A stretch of 64,000 nucleotides of DNA, taken from Pardosa pseudoannulata (Eukaryota; Arthropoda; Arachnida; Araneae; Lycosidae). The position numbers and the translations under genes were made by a program. Below the pieces are notes generated by a model. It had not been told where the DNA came from and did no database searches. It was given only the letters and a program-made list of their open reading frames with translations. The DNA lies in NCBI GenBank assembly GCA_032207245.1, contig CM063505.1, forward strand, positions 175,347,700 to 175,411,699, in the 5' to 3' direction. Shown here in pieces: positions 1-11,665 of this stretch; position 1 is the first letter of the stretch; the number at the start of each line of letters is the position of its first letter.

Positions 1-405
1 AGCAAGACTGTTCGGCAGGGTAGACGGCATGCACATGGTAGCAAGGACAGTGTGTTATATTTTCAATGTACCTGGCATCCAAGTATCGAATCACGAATCT
101 GGCAATGCGTTATTGTTTACGGGCCCGTCAACTGAATAGTTTCGATTGCGGGTTAGTGTGCTTTCCCCGGATGGGTAAGCCCTTTCAATATTCATTTGTT
201 TTTTATTATACTATGGATAAAACTCAGTTTCAAGAATTTGTACATTCTTACAAATTTATATTTTAATACTATTATTATTATATTTATAGTATTAATACTT
301 TATAGTTTCACCTAAAAGTTATACATGTACATTTACTGCTAAACCACGAAAGGGATCGCCGCGTGATTTGAGAGAATTGTATTGTTTTTCTATAGATTTT
401 TTCCC
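1..405. other. no gene recognised
   Basis: AT-rich sequence with short open frames only. Nothing recognised before the integrase remnant that follows. Confidence 0.4.
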
Positions 406-1065
406 ATGGCTTCTCCTGACGAAACTAGTATGCTGGGAGAAGATAATGCACATACAAATGCAGAACCAACTTTTGATATGAGAACCGAGTTCTTAAGCAA
501 ATTGAATATATTGCTGCAAGGAAAAGCAGATAATAGCTGGATCCTCAGCAGAGATAAGTACTGTATTTTCATAGAGGACGTTAAAAATGCTAAATCAAAG
601 AAGAAAAAAGAAAATGTTGACTGTCGCGACTAAGAAAATATGTTATTGAGGTTGACGGAAAAGAAAAACTTATTGTACCAGTAACAGAAGAAAATAGCAT
701 TATTTTGCATTATGTGCACACAGAAGAGTTTTTCGACTTGCTACATAATACTCACTTGAAAATTGAACTTGGAGGTCGCACACGGATGGAGAAGGATCTG
801 CAAACTAAGTACAAAAATGTCACCAAGGAAACCATTACATTGTATCTCCGCTTATGCATACAGTGTCAGACCAAATTATCTAATCCTAAGAAAGGTCTAG
901 TTTCTATACCTTTGATATTTAAATAATTTAACTCAAGATGCCAGGTAGATCTTATCGACATGCAAAGTAACCCAAGCAGTGAATTCAAGTTTATAGTTTA
1001 TACTCAATCACCAGGTTCATTTAACAAAGTTCATATTATTGCGAGCTCTGAAAAGCACTGAAAGT
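406..1065 (+). pseudogene. KRBA2-like (Ginger-type) integrase remnant
   Basis: Conceptual translation resembles the N-terminal half of KRAB-A domain-containing protein 2-like integrases, which derive from a transposon or retroelement integrase and are common in spider genomes. A first frame from the ATG at 406 reads through FIEDVKNAK and stops at 631-633. A second frame (about 620-926) carries the integrase zinc-binding H2C2 pattern: HTEEFFDLLHNTH, GGRTRM, then LCIQCQ. After an in-frame TAA at 924-926 the same frame gives CQVDLIDMQ, the usual entry into the catalytic core, and near 1,016 the frame shifts again to HLTKFILLRALKS. With two frameshifts and an internal stop, no functional enzyme can be made. 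Family naming is from recalled motif similarity, not a search. A second remnant of the same family lies at 61,080-61,400. Confidence 0.75.
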
Positions 1066-1611
1066 TTTCCATTTTGCAAGAGAAACTACTTACATTGGCA
1101 TCTGTATGCACAGTGGAAAAATCATTACGAACCGTTGCCTCTTCACAATTTCTGACCGGCGGCCAAGACTAGACTCTATGCAGTTGCACTACTAAGTGCT
1201 CAATAAATCGCTGCAGATATAAAAATAACAAACTGATGTGCAATTCGAAATGTCACAAAAATTTATCTTGTTGTAACAAGTGATGATACCAATAATTTTC
1301 TGTATTAAACTAATTCAGTAGATAATGTGAATATCTTTTTGTTTGTAAGTTTTCTCCAAGGGAGAGGAAATTTTCGTAAGACACCAGGAGGTTTCTGGTA
1401 CTGTGAGATCCTTACTCATTAAAACTTCTAACTTCAGACTACAGCCCCCATAGGCCCACCGTACCTCCTTGGCCTTTGTTCCGAAGGACGATCCTAGGCG
1501 CCTAAGAGGGGCGAATTCGTCGAAAATTTCCTCTGTGGCAGCTATAATGTGATTATCATTAGCATTACGGTATACAAACACCCCAAATTTGCTCATTACC
1601 TTGTTTTTCTG
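1066..1611. other. unassigned, probably repeat-derived
   Basis: No gene recognised. A 113-codon open frame lies on the - strand (1,315-1,656) in a locally GC-richer stretch. It matches no family I know and runs into the GGCC-rich repeat next to it, so it is more likely transposon-derived than a host exon. Confidence 0.35.
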
Positions 1612-1772
1612 ACTTTGGCCGATCACCCCATGCCAGTCCCCGCAATGGCTGGCCAAACCCCGAAATCAAGAAAAGAACGGACATTGGCCGATCATTGTGA
1701 GGCGATATTGGCTATTTCGCGATTTGGCCGGCCAATTCGGGAACTGGCCAACTTCGGGCTTTGGCCGTAACA
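1612..1772. repeat. GGCC-rich short repeat
   Basis: Roughly 160 bp with recurring GGCCGATC, GGCCAA and GGCCGGCC words, opening with TTTGGCCGATC and closing with TTTGGCCGTAA next to a TA tract. The density of palindromic GGCC words is unlike the AT-rich surroundings. Possibly a degraded miniature element. Confidence 0.4.
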
Positions 1773-1797
1773 TATATATATATATATATATATATAT
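1772..1797. repeat. (TA)n microsatellite
   Basis: Uninterrupted TA dinucleotide run of about 26 bp. Confidence 0.95.
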
Positions 1798-2095
1798 CTT
1801 GATCCAGTGTTAAGCTGAATGGAAAACAGTCTTTCTTGATAATAATAAGTTTATTAAATCATCTTTTCATTTAAGCAAAACTTGTGCGATTTTTATTTAT
1901 TCGTCGGAGACACGCGAAGAGTGTGTTCACAGTTCTATGTCCACGCGCTAACTGACGCTTATCTGTTTGCAAACTAATCAAATCCTTTTTCAACCTTCAT
2001 CAAACTTTTTCCTTTATTTTATTATTATAAAAGAGTTCCCTTTTTAAAATCGTATATAACTCACTTAACTTCCAACTATACCCCTTTTTAGACCT

Positions 2096-2098
<3 letters not shown>

Positions 2099-2150
<52 letters not shown>
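2099..2150. repeat. (TA)n microsatellite
   Basis: Uninterrupted TA run of about 52 bp; explains the IY-repeat open frame here. Confidence 0.95.
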
Positions 2151-2153
<3 letters not shown>

Positions 2154-3176
2154 CAGTGCGTGCGGTACTATGTGCTGCACCACGTAGCGCGCAAACGAAC
2201 ATAGGAAGTTCTGATGTGTACGCACTGCGCACTAAATTGAAAATCACGCTTTATATGTATGGGCTACTGGAGAAGAACAGCATACTATGGCACTGAAGCA
2301 AGTGCAGCTATTTTTCCTCCACTTGGCATTCAGAATCATCCGAAAGTACGGTTTATTAAGCGTTGGGGACTCACGTGCTGAAGCGATTTTGGTTTTTTAA
2401 CTGATTAACTGGCCATACGATTTTGCAGACGGTTAATGTTTAAATTTATATATTGTAAGGTTTTGTTTTCATGGAAATATAAAAGAAGTATTTCATCAAT
2501 ATAAAGTGAAATGTTTTAGTGTAGTAAATTAATTTCGGTGATGTATTATATTTATTAAAATAATTAGCTGAAAAACAATGCTGTTTTGTTTTAAAGAAAC
2601 GAATTTTAACAGAACAGTACATTCATTGTGTCTTACAGGCAGTATATAAGTTATATTATGTAACACCATATCCCTGGTTTTGTTTTTAAAAATTGTCAAG
2701 ATGTTTTTAGCAGAATATATGATTTTCAAATATTAAAAACAATTATTAAATATAATTTAATCCACTGACCGAACAAGAAACAGTTCGTTCTATTGTGCCA
2801 GCGTGCAGTGAAATCCTTTGCACGTGGAATAGACGTTCAGTTTTGTCGGCACCGCAGCGGCGGGCGCCATGTGGTGCTACGTTTGCTGAACATATAAGTT
2901 TTTCGCAGAAGACCGAAGCGTTGCTTTTTCGACTCCGATATGACACCATACAACAAAAGACATGATTTTTGCTTCAGTGCTAGTAGAATTCTCAAAAGTT
3001 TAGCGTTTCTACAGTTATAACTCGACTACTCCTAGGTAAATATTTTATTTATTGTAATCTTTAAATTTAATAAATAACCCGTTTCAGAATGGAGAACTCA
3101 GATGTCTTAATAATTAAAAATTTATTGGAAAATCAATGTTCTCTGCACACCCTGCATGAAAACCTACCGCACGCCA

Positions 3177-3180
<4 letters not shown>

Positions 3181-3228
<48 letters not shown>

Positions 3229-3239
3229 TATATATAAAA

Positions 3240-3322
<83 letters not shown>
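3181..3322. repeat. compound (TA)n microsatellite
   Basis: Two long TA runs joined by a short A-rich interruption (about 3,225-3,245). Open frames on both strands here are artefacts of the TA repeat. Confidence 0.95.
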
Positions 3323-3323
<1 letters not shown>

Positions 3324-3780
3324 CATCACTTCAAATTTTATCTCTATACAAATATATTAATGTTTAATCTTTTCTGAGTACTAACGTACAAATTTTGCTT
3401 TAGGTATATATAAACAATAATTTACATTTATAAAAAAAAATTGTTTCATTTGGAGTACTATATTTTGCTGCAGAACCAGCACCTACTGCTTCACTATAAT
3501 TACTACACACATTTCATTAAAATATAATAGCTTATAAAAAAAAGAATCGGCCATAAACAATTTTAATAAATTTTCTGTCAGTTATGACAGCATTAGTTTC
3601 CTAAATACCTGAAACTTCACTCGTCAAAGTTAATGAACAAGTCATTTTTAGGAGAATAATATTTAGGCTCTACAGTATACTAAAAAAATTATCACATAAA
3701 AACATAAAATTCCCTCGTACCTCATTAAATATGTTTTTGAGTACAGGCTATGCTAGATTCTCAAGCATCATTTTAATCTA
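3323..3780. other. no gene recognised
   Basis: AT-rich sequence without a coding signal or a repeat I can name. Confidence 0.4.
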
Positions 3781-3789
3781 TACCGAACG

Positions 3790-3932
3790 ATGGCCAAATG
3801 GTAGGGTGATGCCATTCGATACTTCGCGGATTCGAATTCCGCTGCTGGCATGGATGATTGGAATCGACTTTAAGCAGTAGCTCCCGATTTTGCGTAGGAA
3901 AACATTAGACTGTAGAGCCCTAAACCAAACCA
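3790..3932 (+). mobile_element. tRNA-derived SINE (family 1)
   Basis: The 5' part carries an A-box-like GGCCAAATGGTAGGGTGATG and a B-box-like GATTCGAATTCC. The body has GGCATGGATG and TTTAAGCAGTAG, and the 3' end is CTAAACCAAACC. The same architecture recurs in at least six other places in this window, mostly on the - strand. Confidence 0.75.
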
Positions 3933-4745
3933 TCATATTAATCTATGGGGGAAATCGTTGTACAACTGGGAGGTTTGTAATGAAAGATTTACTTAAACAC
4001 GTTTCATACAGCGGAAAATTATGCAAGATATGTGGCACAAAGTTTAATTAGAGCGCGAAATAAATAGAGTTATTTTTTAAATTTTAGTGGAAGTCTTTAA
4101 TTTAATTGTCACATTTTTGCTTGTCGTTGGCAAATGTAAGAACTGTAGAAACAAAAAGGAAACATGTACCTTTTTTGAGAACTGTAAACAAAAGAATGGC
4201 TCCACTTAAATTTTAAATTTATTTTTATCCTAATGATGCCATCTCTTCTTAAAATAAAATATTGCTTGTGACAAACCAAGGATGCATTGCATTACTGTTG
4301 ATTAGAAATAACCGTAGATTAAATGCTATACAGTTGAACTTCGTGAGACCTTAACATTGATTTTACGATTGCCTCTAATTCTCTATGGCTATAATTAAAT
4401 GAGTAGTTAATTTCTGTTAGATCAAGCCTTTGTTCTACTTTTTAATAAACTGAAAATGGTTTTATGAAGGGCTTTGCCCTTTTGTTGATATTGGTTATCT
4501 ATAAATTTTGTTCAGAAGGAAAGTATATTTGTGTGCAAGTTCTAAACAACTCATTTTTTTGCCACTCCTTTCGACTTGTAAAATATTTTCTCAGCAGTGA
4601 ACTGAAAATGAGGTAGAAAATATAAATTTGGGGGTATTAATAGTTTAAAAAGAGTTAAATTTGACGTTTAATTCTTTAATGATTGAATGAGTGTTTCTTT
4701 GATAGTCTATGACGTCATGATTTTTGTGCTGCAATCACATATGAT

Positions 4746-5049
4746 GTGGCCTGCACTTTATGGCCAATTATTCACCACTCCAGTACTGATCCCGATGGTG
4801 ACCTTGAATGATGGTTCACGACTGCATTCCACACGCTGGCCCACTAAATGATCAGAGGGCGTATATGCATCCATAGAATCTACCGAGCTTTTTGGTAGCG
4901 CATCCTGGTTGTCTGATTTTTGGAGAAAAATCGCTTCCGCAGCCATCTTTCCCCAAGGTCATTTTATTCTCGGCCATCGTCGACCTCGATAAGCCATACC
5001 CCCTCCAGACGGTCGTAATGGCTTACAGTGGACCATAGTGTGGGCGGAT
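4746..5049. mobile_element. TIR element, ~300 bp (copy 1)
   Basis: Ends resemble each other inverted: GCCTGCACTTTATGG at the left, and CCATAGTGTGGGC at the right, whose complement reads GCCCACACTATGG. A second copy in the same orientation lies at 43,304-43,593 and shares the interior words ACCTTGAA-GATGGTTCACG, TGATTTTTGGAGAAAAA and CCAGACGGT. Non-autonomous DNA element of unknown superfamily. Confidence 0.65.
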
Positions 5050-5929
5050 CTTGAGATCGTCAAGTGTCGATAGTTCATTCATAGTCATAGCTACGGGGTT
5101 CTCTTCGAAACACGACGTTTTCAATGATAAACTATCAGACGAATATTTCAGGTAAACAATTATTTTTTATAAAGTTTACGAATTCTTATACTGTTTTACA
5201 ATTTAACAAACGAAGTCAATCAAAGGGGACTTTAACCTAAAGAATATCGCGTTTTTTCAATTTGGTCATAGCGTTCTCACATTTTACAAACAGGTATGAA
5301 ATGTATATCTGTATTTTCACTATTTTTAAAGTTACTCGTGCATATAATTTATAGTTTATAGCATTTGTTAGCAAATGAAAACTGTAAATGTCTATTTTTC
5401 CTGTGTTTTGTTTTTTTTATGCATTACAAACTTTGTCCAAGCCTTAATTTTTGTTGAGCATGCAAGCTTTAAATAATGTATACGAATTTTTATGCATAGG
5501 ATAAAACTGTAAATGAAATAAGTTAAAAGTGCACTCATTATTTTGCTATACACAAAATATAAAAAAAACTTTATAAACTGTAAAAAAAAATGCATTGTAT
5601 TTGAGTCAATCTTTTCTTATAATTCTAGAGGTATCTAAAAATTCTTGTGCAGATTTACGTAGAAAGCACTTATAGAATATATTTGAAGTAGACTTGAGAT
5701 GCAAAGATTATAAAAGCATTTTACAGGTTAAAAAAAATTAAATGACTTGATTACTTTGTTATCCTAAACTACTGTAAACTGTATTCTAAATTACAAAGCA
5801 ATTGCAATATTTACAGTAATAATGGTTTTCTTTAAATCGAGTGTCATATCCCCTTAAAATTGAACGGTAATTAGATACAATTTGCTGTTTTTCAAACTAG
5901 TTTACTTGAACTATTATATATTACATTGT
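5050..5929. other. no gene recognised
   Basis: AT-rich, no coding signal. The inverted paralogy of the next block begins around 5,930. Confidence 0.4.
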
Positions 5930-6068
5930 TTTATGCATTCTAGTTTGATACAAGATTAAATGTTTGTATTCTACAGTTAAGTATATATGTTAATACTTTA
6001 CAATATGAATTTAAGTATTTATACTAGTATAAATGCTTTTAACAAGAGGATTTTTTTATGTCTATTAA

Positions 6069-6598
6069 CCCTTTAGAGGACAGTGGTTTCGCAGCGAAAC
6101 CTCCTGTTAAACATTTTTTTTCTCTAAATTTTAGAGAAATATCAATTTTTTTTTCAATTTTTTATGTTTTTGATATTTAAAACTTATGATAAATTTTAGT
6201 ACTACATTTAATTTTTTTCTTTTGAAATATATGTATTTATATTTGCTGTACCTGGAAAGTTAATAATGAAATTGTTTTTCATTTATGACCCAAAAAAGTC
6301 TTTTCAAACAACACTTATAAATTGTTAAATTATTTATTTAATTTACTTTTTAAGGACACTTATTTATTGTTCTTCAATATAATTGAAATTTTAAATAGTA
6401 TTATGTTCACGCTATATAAGGGGATGGGTTTGACAGTTAAACCCCTCAATTCCTCCTATGGTATCCTCTAAGGCAAACCCCTCTAATGATTGCAAAGAAA
6501 AACTTTAATATATTTTGCATTTATAAGGTTCATATATAATAATTATAAACTAATTTTTATTAAATTCAATAGAATTCATGCAGGTGACCTATAAAGGG
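6069..6598. mobile_element. piggyBac-like non-autonomous element, 530 bp
   Basis: Flanked on both sides by TTAA (6,065-6,068 and 6,599-6,602), the piggyBac target duplication. Termini are CCCTTTAGAGGACAG and CTATAAAGGG (inverted CCCTTTATAG). No transposase. An inverted, longer relative lies at 7,693-8,865. Arm B near 14,735-14,765 retains the empty site with one TTAA. Confidence 0.85.
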
Positions 6599-7124
6599 TT
6601 AACAGGTTAAGACAAATTGTTTTATATTTGTGTTAACAAACGTAGTGTAAATGAGCCTCGTTACATTTTAGCCATTTTTTTTGATGACCATTAATCTATA
6701 AACAAATATCCATTGAAAAATGGAAGAACATTTCAGATTTTGTCAGCCTATTACTATTTCCAATATTTAAAGAACCTTTTAAGTTAAGAGAGCACGTTAA
6801 AACTACGATAGCACAGATTTAGTTGCTAACAATTTTTTAGTCATCAAATGACAGTGGGAATGAAACATCCTATTTATCCTCATTGAATTAATTTGGTTAT
6901 AAATAACGAATTCTACATTTCTTTAAAAACTTCTTCATATACATTTTTATTTTGAGACTTATCTTTTTACTTGGCTAATTTCTTGCATGTTTGTAAAAAG
7001 TCATCTGTTTAAATATTAATAATCATTTAATTTCCTTAACTCATTGAATCGATTTTATCGTTATTTTAAAAAATATTTTTATTTATTAGTAATTATATCT
7101 ATTGGTAGTCACCTATTTGCTTAT

Positions 7125-7284
7125 AAGGCAATTTGTCGCAACGTCACGAACTACTGTAATGCCCTTCCCATTCATTTTCACGTTTACAACAGCCAATAGA
7201 CAAACAATAGACTGCCCTTCCGTTTGAAACTAAAGCCAGAATTGTCATAATTTGCGAATTTGTCCTACTGCGTGAAATCGCCTT
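7125..7284. mobile_element. 160-bp MITE (copy 1)
   Basis: Inverted termini AAGGCAATTT / AAGGCGATTT. An essentially colinear 160-bp copy sits at 32,978-33,137. Both are flanked by AT on each side. The paralogous arm B (near 13,295) reads straight through without it, confirming the boundaries. Confidence 0.85.
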
Positions 7285-7523
7285 ATTGTATGATATTTAG
7301 AATTGAATGTCCAATCTTGCATATCCTTAACAAATGGTTATTTTTTTTCTAAACAAAATTCAAATTTCAATAACTTTCGAGTGTATTTCCCTCGCACCCT
7401 AAAAGTTTTTCTATATGAGGTTATTTGTTGCTTTTTATGAGGTTATTTGTCAATTTCATGAACTAACACTAAAAAACTAGAATTTTTCCTTTTATGTAAA
7501 TCTGGTATATCTGTTCTAAAAAC

Positions 7524-7644
7524 GTATCCCACTGAGGCATGGATGTTCGTAGCCGTTCGGAATCGGCGTTAAACTGTAGGTCCCGGTCTCATTAGCCCTC
7601 GTGTTGCAAAAAGTAGACCGTAGCACTCCAAACCAAACCAAACC
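7524..7644 (-). mobile_element. SINE family 1, 5'-truncated
   Basis: Body and CCAAAC tail of SINE family 1 in reverse orientation; the tRNA-like head is missing. Perfect 12-bp direct repeats TGTTCTAAAAAC flank it (7,512-7,523 and 7,645-7,656). The duplicate at about 10,336 has a single uninterrupted TGTTCTAAAAAA, i.e. the empty site. Confidence 0.85.
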
Positions 7645-7692
7645 TGTTCTAAAAACTTTCCCTGTGGTTAAAAACCATTTATTACTATTTAA

Positions 7693-8865
7693 CCCTATAA
7701 AGGTCACCTACATAAATTCTTTGGAATTTAATGAAATTAGTTTATAAATATTATCTATAAGTCTTATAAATGCAAAATGTTTAAAATTTTTTTTAATTCT
7801 TAGAGGGGCTTGCCTTAGAGGATACCATAGGAGGAGTTGGGGGGGTTAACTGAAAAAAACACCCCCTTGCACAGCGTTATCACAATCATTTTTAAAATTT
7901 TAATTATATTCTAAGAACAAAAAATAAGTGTTCTTAAATAAATAGTTCAACAATTTATAAGCGTTGTTTGAATACATATTTTTGTTTGGGATCATAAGTA
8001 AAAAAAAAAAAAAAATCGAATTACTAACTTTCAAGTTACAGCAAGTATAAATACATATATTTCAGAAGAAAAAATAAATTAAATGCAGTACTATCATCTA
8101 CTAGCATATAGCCCGTCATATGAAGGGATCAGTAAAATTTTTAATTTTCCAAAATTGTAAAGTACGCTATGAGGCAGGTAAAAAAATGGTTTGTTTTTTT
8201 GGCTGAGAATTATCTTGCAACAAAAAATAATCGATGATTCAATTTAAAATTATCACATATGTACCTAATCTATTAAGCCAAATATACAAGAAAATTGACG
8301 TAATATCTAAGTTCAATGATAAAACGTATGAAAATAAGGCATAATTTAAATAAATATAAGAAATGATTTAACGAGAGGGTTAAAGGAATGACGTCATAAA
8401 GCTAGAAAAATGTTATTTTTACCTATTTATTATGGGATAAATTGATAAATTTAATCGCCTGCTCTTAACCGGGGAAAATAAGAATTGAAATAATGGCATT
8501 AAAAGCTCGAAAAGAGGGGAAGGGGTGGATTTCGAACGTTTTAAAGAAGGCAGTATTTTTCGCTGTGATATGAAGCCTATTTATACCAATTTATTTTAGA
8601 ATCGGATCTATAGTTTAGAAGATAAACATTACTCTCTTTGAATTTTGCTAACTATGGATGCCTCTATCCATTCCAGGTCCAACCGCTTCGTAAAATCGAG
8701 GACAGATGTACAGATAACTTAGGCTATTATTATATAGGGGATTGTAAGTTTTAAATATTAAAAACATTAAAAAAAATCGATAAAAAAAACTCATGTATCT
8801 CCAAAAACTAGAGAAAAAAATGTTTAACTATTGGTTTCGCTGTGAAACTACTGTCCGGTAAAGGG
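7693..8865. mobile_element. piggyBac-like element with nested insert
   Basis: TTAA at 7,689-7,692 and 8,866-8,869; ends CCCTATAAAGGTCACC and CCGGTAAAGGG. Sequence is the reverse-complement relative of 6,069-6,598, interrupted at about 8,100-8,742 by a copy of the ACTAGC...GGGGAT repeat. Unit 2 of the local duplication at 10,376 reads ACTATATAAAATATC, the empty site. Confidence 0.85.
8100..8742 (+). mobile_element. ACTAGC...GGGGAT dispersed repeat, copy 1 (short)
   Basis: Begins ACTAGCATATAGCCCGTC and ends TATTATTATATAGGGGAT, as in copies at 28,901-29,719 and 32,485-33,467. Nested inside a piggyBac-like element, so younger than it. Lacks the ~250-bp interior with a BEL/Pao pol fragment seen in the other copies. 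No target duplication is evident, which would fit a Helitron-like or another TSD-less element; class not certain. Confidence 0.75.
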
Positions 8866-9207
8866 TTAAAAAGTCTGATCTTTTTTTATCGACTGTATTT
8901 ATTGTAGTGTTTTATATATAGTTATATAGAGTGAAATAATACACTCGTTAGAAATTCCCCGTAGTCACAATTGTTATTGAATTTGTTAAAATTAGATTAA
9001 TATTTCATTTTCCGTCCAATTGTACCAAATGGAGATTAATTAGTATATTTGCCTGCTCTAAATGCACATATCTAACGAATCTCTTTTCGGTTGGATCATT
9101 TTTCTATATTTCGGGAGGTAAGTATGAAACATTTTAAACCTGATCTCTTCACTAAGTACTTTATTATTTTTACGACCACTCATTATTACAAATAGTTTAA
9201 GTTTTAA

Positions 9208-9533
9208 CCCACTGAACGGACTCGTCGACGGGGGTTCGACAGCGAATTCCTGTTCGAAAACGGACCTGTCGACCCCTTCTCGTTCGCACTCGTATAACTC
9301 GTATCGCACACTTTTGAGGAAAAAAAAAAAAAACATTGCAAAGCGATAATAAATGAAAGAAACTAATTTTGCGTAACGGAACTCCTTTACCTTGCAGGGA
9401 AAATAACTTAAAAGTAGCCTGACAACTTTTAAACCGGCAACTCTAGTATGGTTCGGTAAGTTCCGTCTGGAATTTACGAAAAGGGTGACTGTTTTGAAAG
9501 GGAAAAAGGTGCGGAGGGTGGTCGGTGGATGGG
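9208..9533. mobile_element. piggyBac-like MITE, 326 bp
   Basis: TTAA at 9,204-9,207 and 9,534-9,537. Ends CCCACTGAACGG and GGTGGATGGG (inverted CCCATCCACC). GC-richer than its surroundings. The duplicate unit near 10,700 continues TTTTATGACTGAT without it, i.e. the empty site. Confidence 0.75.
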
Positions 9534-9884
9534 TTAAGACTGATATACTTCGGTATATCCAAAATTGATTTGTGAGACATGCTCTTCATTTTTACCTTCT
9601 AACAATTAATCAAAAAACGACTACGTTTAAGAAATTCGCTGTAATTAAGAAAATACTTCCACATTTTGTTAATTTAAAAATACTTAAAAATCGAATGTTT
9701 TTAAAAGAAGTATGTGATGTCACACTTCTTGTTACCCCTTCTCCAAGGGCAATAGGTCTTCTGTAGCAAAACAGTAAACTGTAACGTTCCAAAGTACTCT
9801 TTCTCTTGAACGTTCCTTCCAAATTGCTTCCTTCTATTGGAAATTTAGTTCCTTATTTATTCTAAATGTTAATCAGTAGTTTTT

Positions 9885-10075
9885 TTCCAAGCCATAGAGC
9901 TCCACAGCAAATGACTGGAGAGGTTTCGAGGTCTTCAATCTATCTTTGAGATAATAAGGTTTCCACGCCAGCGACGAGATTCGAACCCGCAAAAGGCCAT
10001 CATAGTGTGTCAGATGAAGTTTGTGTGCCGTGTTATTAACCTTTGTTGTTAATCTTAGATTCTGATAGAACATAA
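9885..10075 (-). mobile_element. tRNA-like SINE (second family)
   Basis: The - strand shows a B-box-like GCGGGTTCGAATCTCG. The segment is absent from the duplicate unit at 10,930-10,980. Exact ends not determined. Confidence 0.5.
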
Positions 10076-10329
10076 TCCTTCTTTTCTAGATATTCAATCT
10101 CTAGAACTGTGGTACTTTTGAAGTAAATTCTCCATTTCTAAGAAACGTTTAGATTTTATTTCATTGCATGTGCATTCTTTCCTCATTTCTGAAATGACAG
10201 CCATATTGGATTTCTTTCGTACAAATATGCAGAACATTCTATCGTGAAATGTATTGGATACTGAGCGAGAGCCCGTGCAACATAGTAAGCTAGAAAGCTG
10301 AAGCAACTGAGTGCCTACATGTTCAGTCA

Positions 10330-11190
10330 AGCCCTGTTCTAAAAAATTTCTCTGTAGTTAAAAACCATTTATTACTATATAAAATATCTTTTTTTCTGAC
10401 TATTTAATATAGTGTTTATATATAGTTATTTAGTGAAATTATCAATACACTCGTTAGAAATTTCCCGTAGTCATAATTGTTATTGAATTTGTTGAAATTA
10501 AGCTAATATTTATTTTACATCCAATTGTACCAAATGGAGATTTATTAGTATATGTGCCTGCTCTAAATGCACATATCTCACGAATCTCTTTTCGGTTGGA
10601 TCATTTTTCTATATTTCGAAAGGTAAGTATGAAACATTTTAAACCTGATCTCTTCACTAAGTACTTTATTATTTTTATGACCACTCATTATTACAAGTCG
10701 TTTTATGACTGATATACTTCGGTATATCCAAAACTGATTTGTGGTAAATGCTCTTCATTTTCCTTCTAAAAATTAATCAAAAAATCACTACGCTTTAGGA
10801 ATTCGCCGTAATTAAGAAAATACTTAAAAATCGAATGTTTTTAAATGAAGTATGTGATGTCACACTTCTTGTTACCCCTTCTCCAAGGGCAATAAGACTC
10901 GTTTAGCAAAAAAGTAAACTGTAACGTTCCAAACTACTCTATTGTGGTAAATTCATAGCTATTATACTGGGAAATAACTCTGTAGTACTTTTGAAGCAAA
11001 TTCTCCATTTCTAAGAAACGTTTAGATTTTATTATTTCATTGCATCTGTATTCTTTCCTCATTTCTGAAATGACGTCCATATTGGATTTTTCGTTCAAAT
11101 GTGCCGAACATTCTATCGTGAAATGTATTGGATTTTGAGGGAGAGACCGTGCAACATAGTAAGCTAGAATGCAACTTGGTACTAAGAGAG
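10330..11190. repeat. direct duplication, unit 2
   Basis: Compact version of 7,645-10,325 without its insertions. A conserved element about 10,555-10,695 (GCACATATCTCACGAATCTC to CACTCATTATTACAAG) also occurs at 9,058-9,196 in the same orientation and at about 12,900-13,035 inverted, so it is present three times. Confidence 0.8.
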
Positions 11191-11665
11191 TACCCAACCC
11201 ACCCGCCCTTTTAGGTGTAGTTACTTTTATAGATTTTCTTTCTGTAAAAGCCCTCTGGCGGCGCTATCAAAAAAAAAAAAAAAAATCCTTAACAAGCCAC
11301 CTAGCGGTGTTCTGAGAAGAACCCTACACAATTGTAAACTAGAATGTAACAACTATTAAACTGAAGGGAACAAGAATTGTTCCCAACCCGCCCCCCCCCC
11401 TTCTAGGTGTAGTTAGTTTTATAGATTTTCTATGTAAAAGCCCTCTAGCGGCAACCAAGAAATTCCATAACAGCGCCACCTAGCGATGTTAAGAAAATCA
11501 ATTTGACTGAAGTAGCGTATAACATGACTTCTAGAAAATAGTACAGGTAAAGGTACCCACCCGCCCACTGTTCTAGATGCAGTTTCTTTTGTATTTTTTC
11601 GATGTTAAAAGTCATCTAGCGGTTGAAAACTAATCGGATAACGCCATCTATCTGTGATATGTTAA
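11166..11665. repeat. three tandem diverged units, CTAGCGG repeat
   Basis: Three successive units (about 11,166, 11,340 and 11,540). Each has CTAGAA, a C-rich CCCACCCGCCC-like block, TAG[GA]TG[TC]AGTT and a TTTTATAGATTTTC-like block, then GTAAAAGCCCTCTAGCGGC and an inverted GCCACCTAGCG motif. Poly-A and poly-C tracts sit inside. Confidence 0.7.

Larger units (their letters stand above)
5930..7450. repeat. inverted paralogous block, arm A
   Basis: Reverse-complement counterpart of about 13,200-14,900. Shared stretches include the word GAATACAAACATTTAATCTTG (reverse-complemented here near 5,950), the AATAAATAA/ACTACCAA segment near 7,090 (versus 13,310 and 14,300) and the TTCAATAA segment near 7,360 (versus about 13,200). 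Arm A has received a piggyBac-like element and a 160-bp MITE that arm B lacks; arm B has received an LTR that arm A lacks. The underlying element is not identified. Confidence 0.7.
7645..10325. repeat. direct duplication, unit 1 (with insertions)
   Basis: Counterpart of 10,330-11,190. Shared landmarks are TTAAAAACCATTTATTACTA, the GCACATATCTAACGAATCTC segment followed by AGGTAAGTATGAAACATTTT, TGATATACTTCGGTATATCC, GTTACCCCTTCTCCAAGGGC, and the TCTCCATTTCTAAGAAACG to AACATAGTAAGCTAGAA tail. Unit 1 is longer because it carries two piggyBac-like elements and a SINE-like insert absent from unit 2. Confidence 0.8.

Noticed and set aside
2065..3367. Open frames with long IY repeats, also at 42,979-43,396 and 47,816-48,010
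   Set aside because: They translate TA dinucleotide microsatellites and are open on both strands; no coding evidence outside the repeat.
11166..11665. CRISPR-like array of repeats and spacers
   Set aside because: Only three diverged units of unequal length, in clearly eukaryotic DNA.
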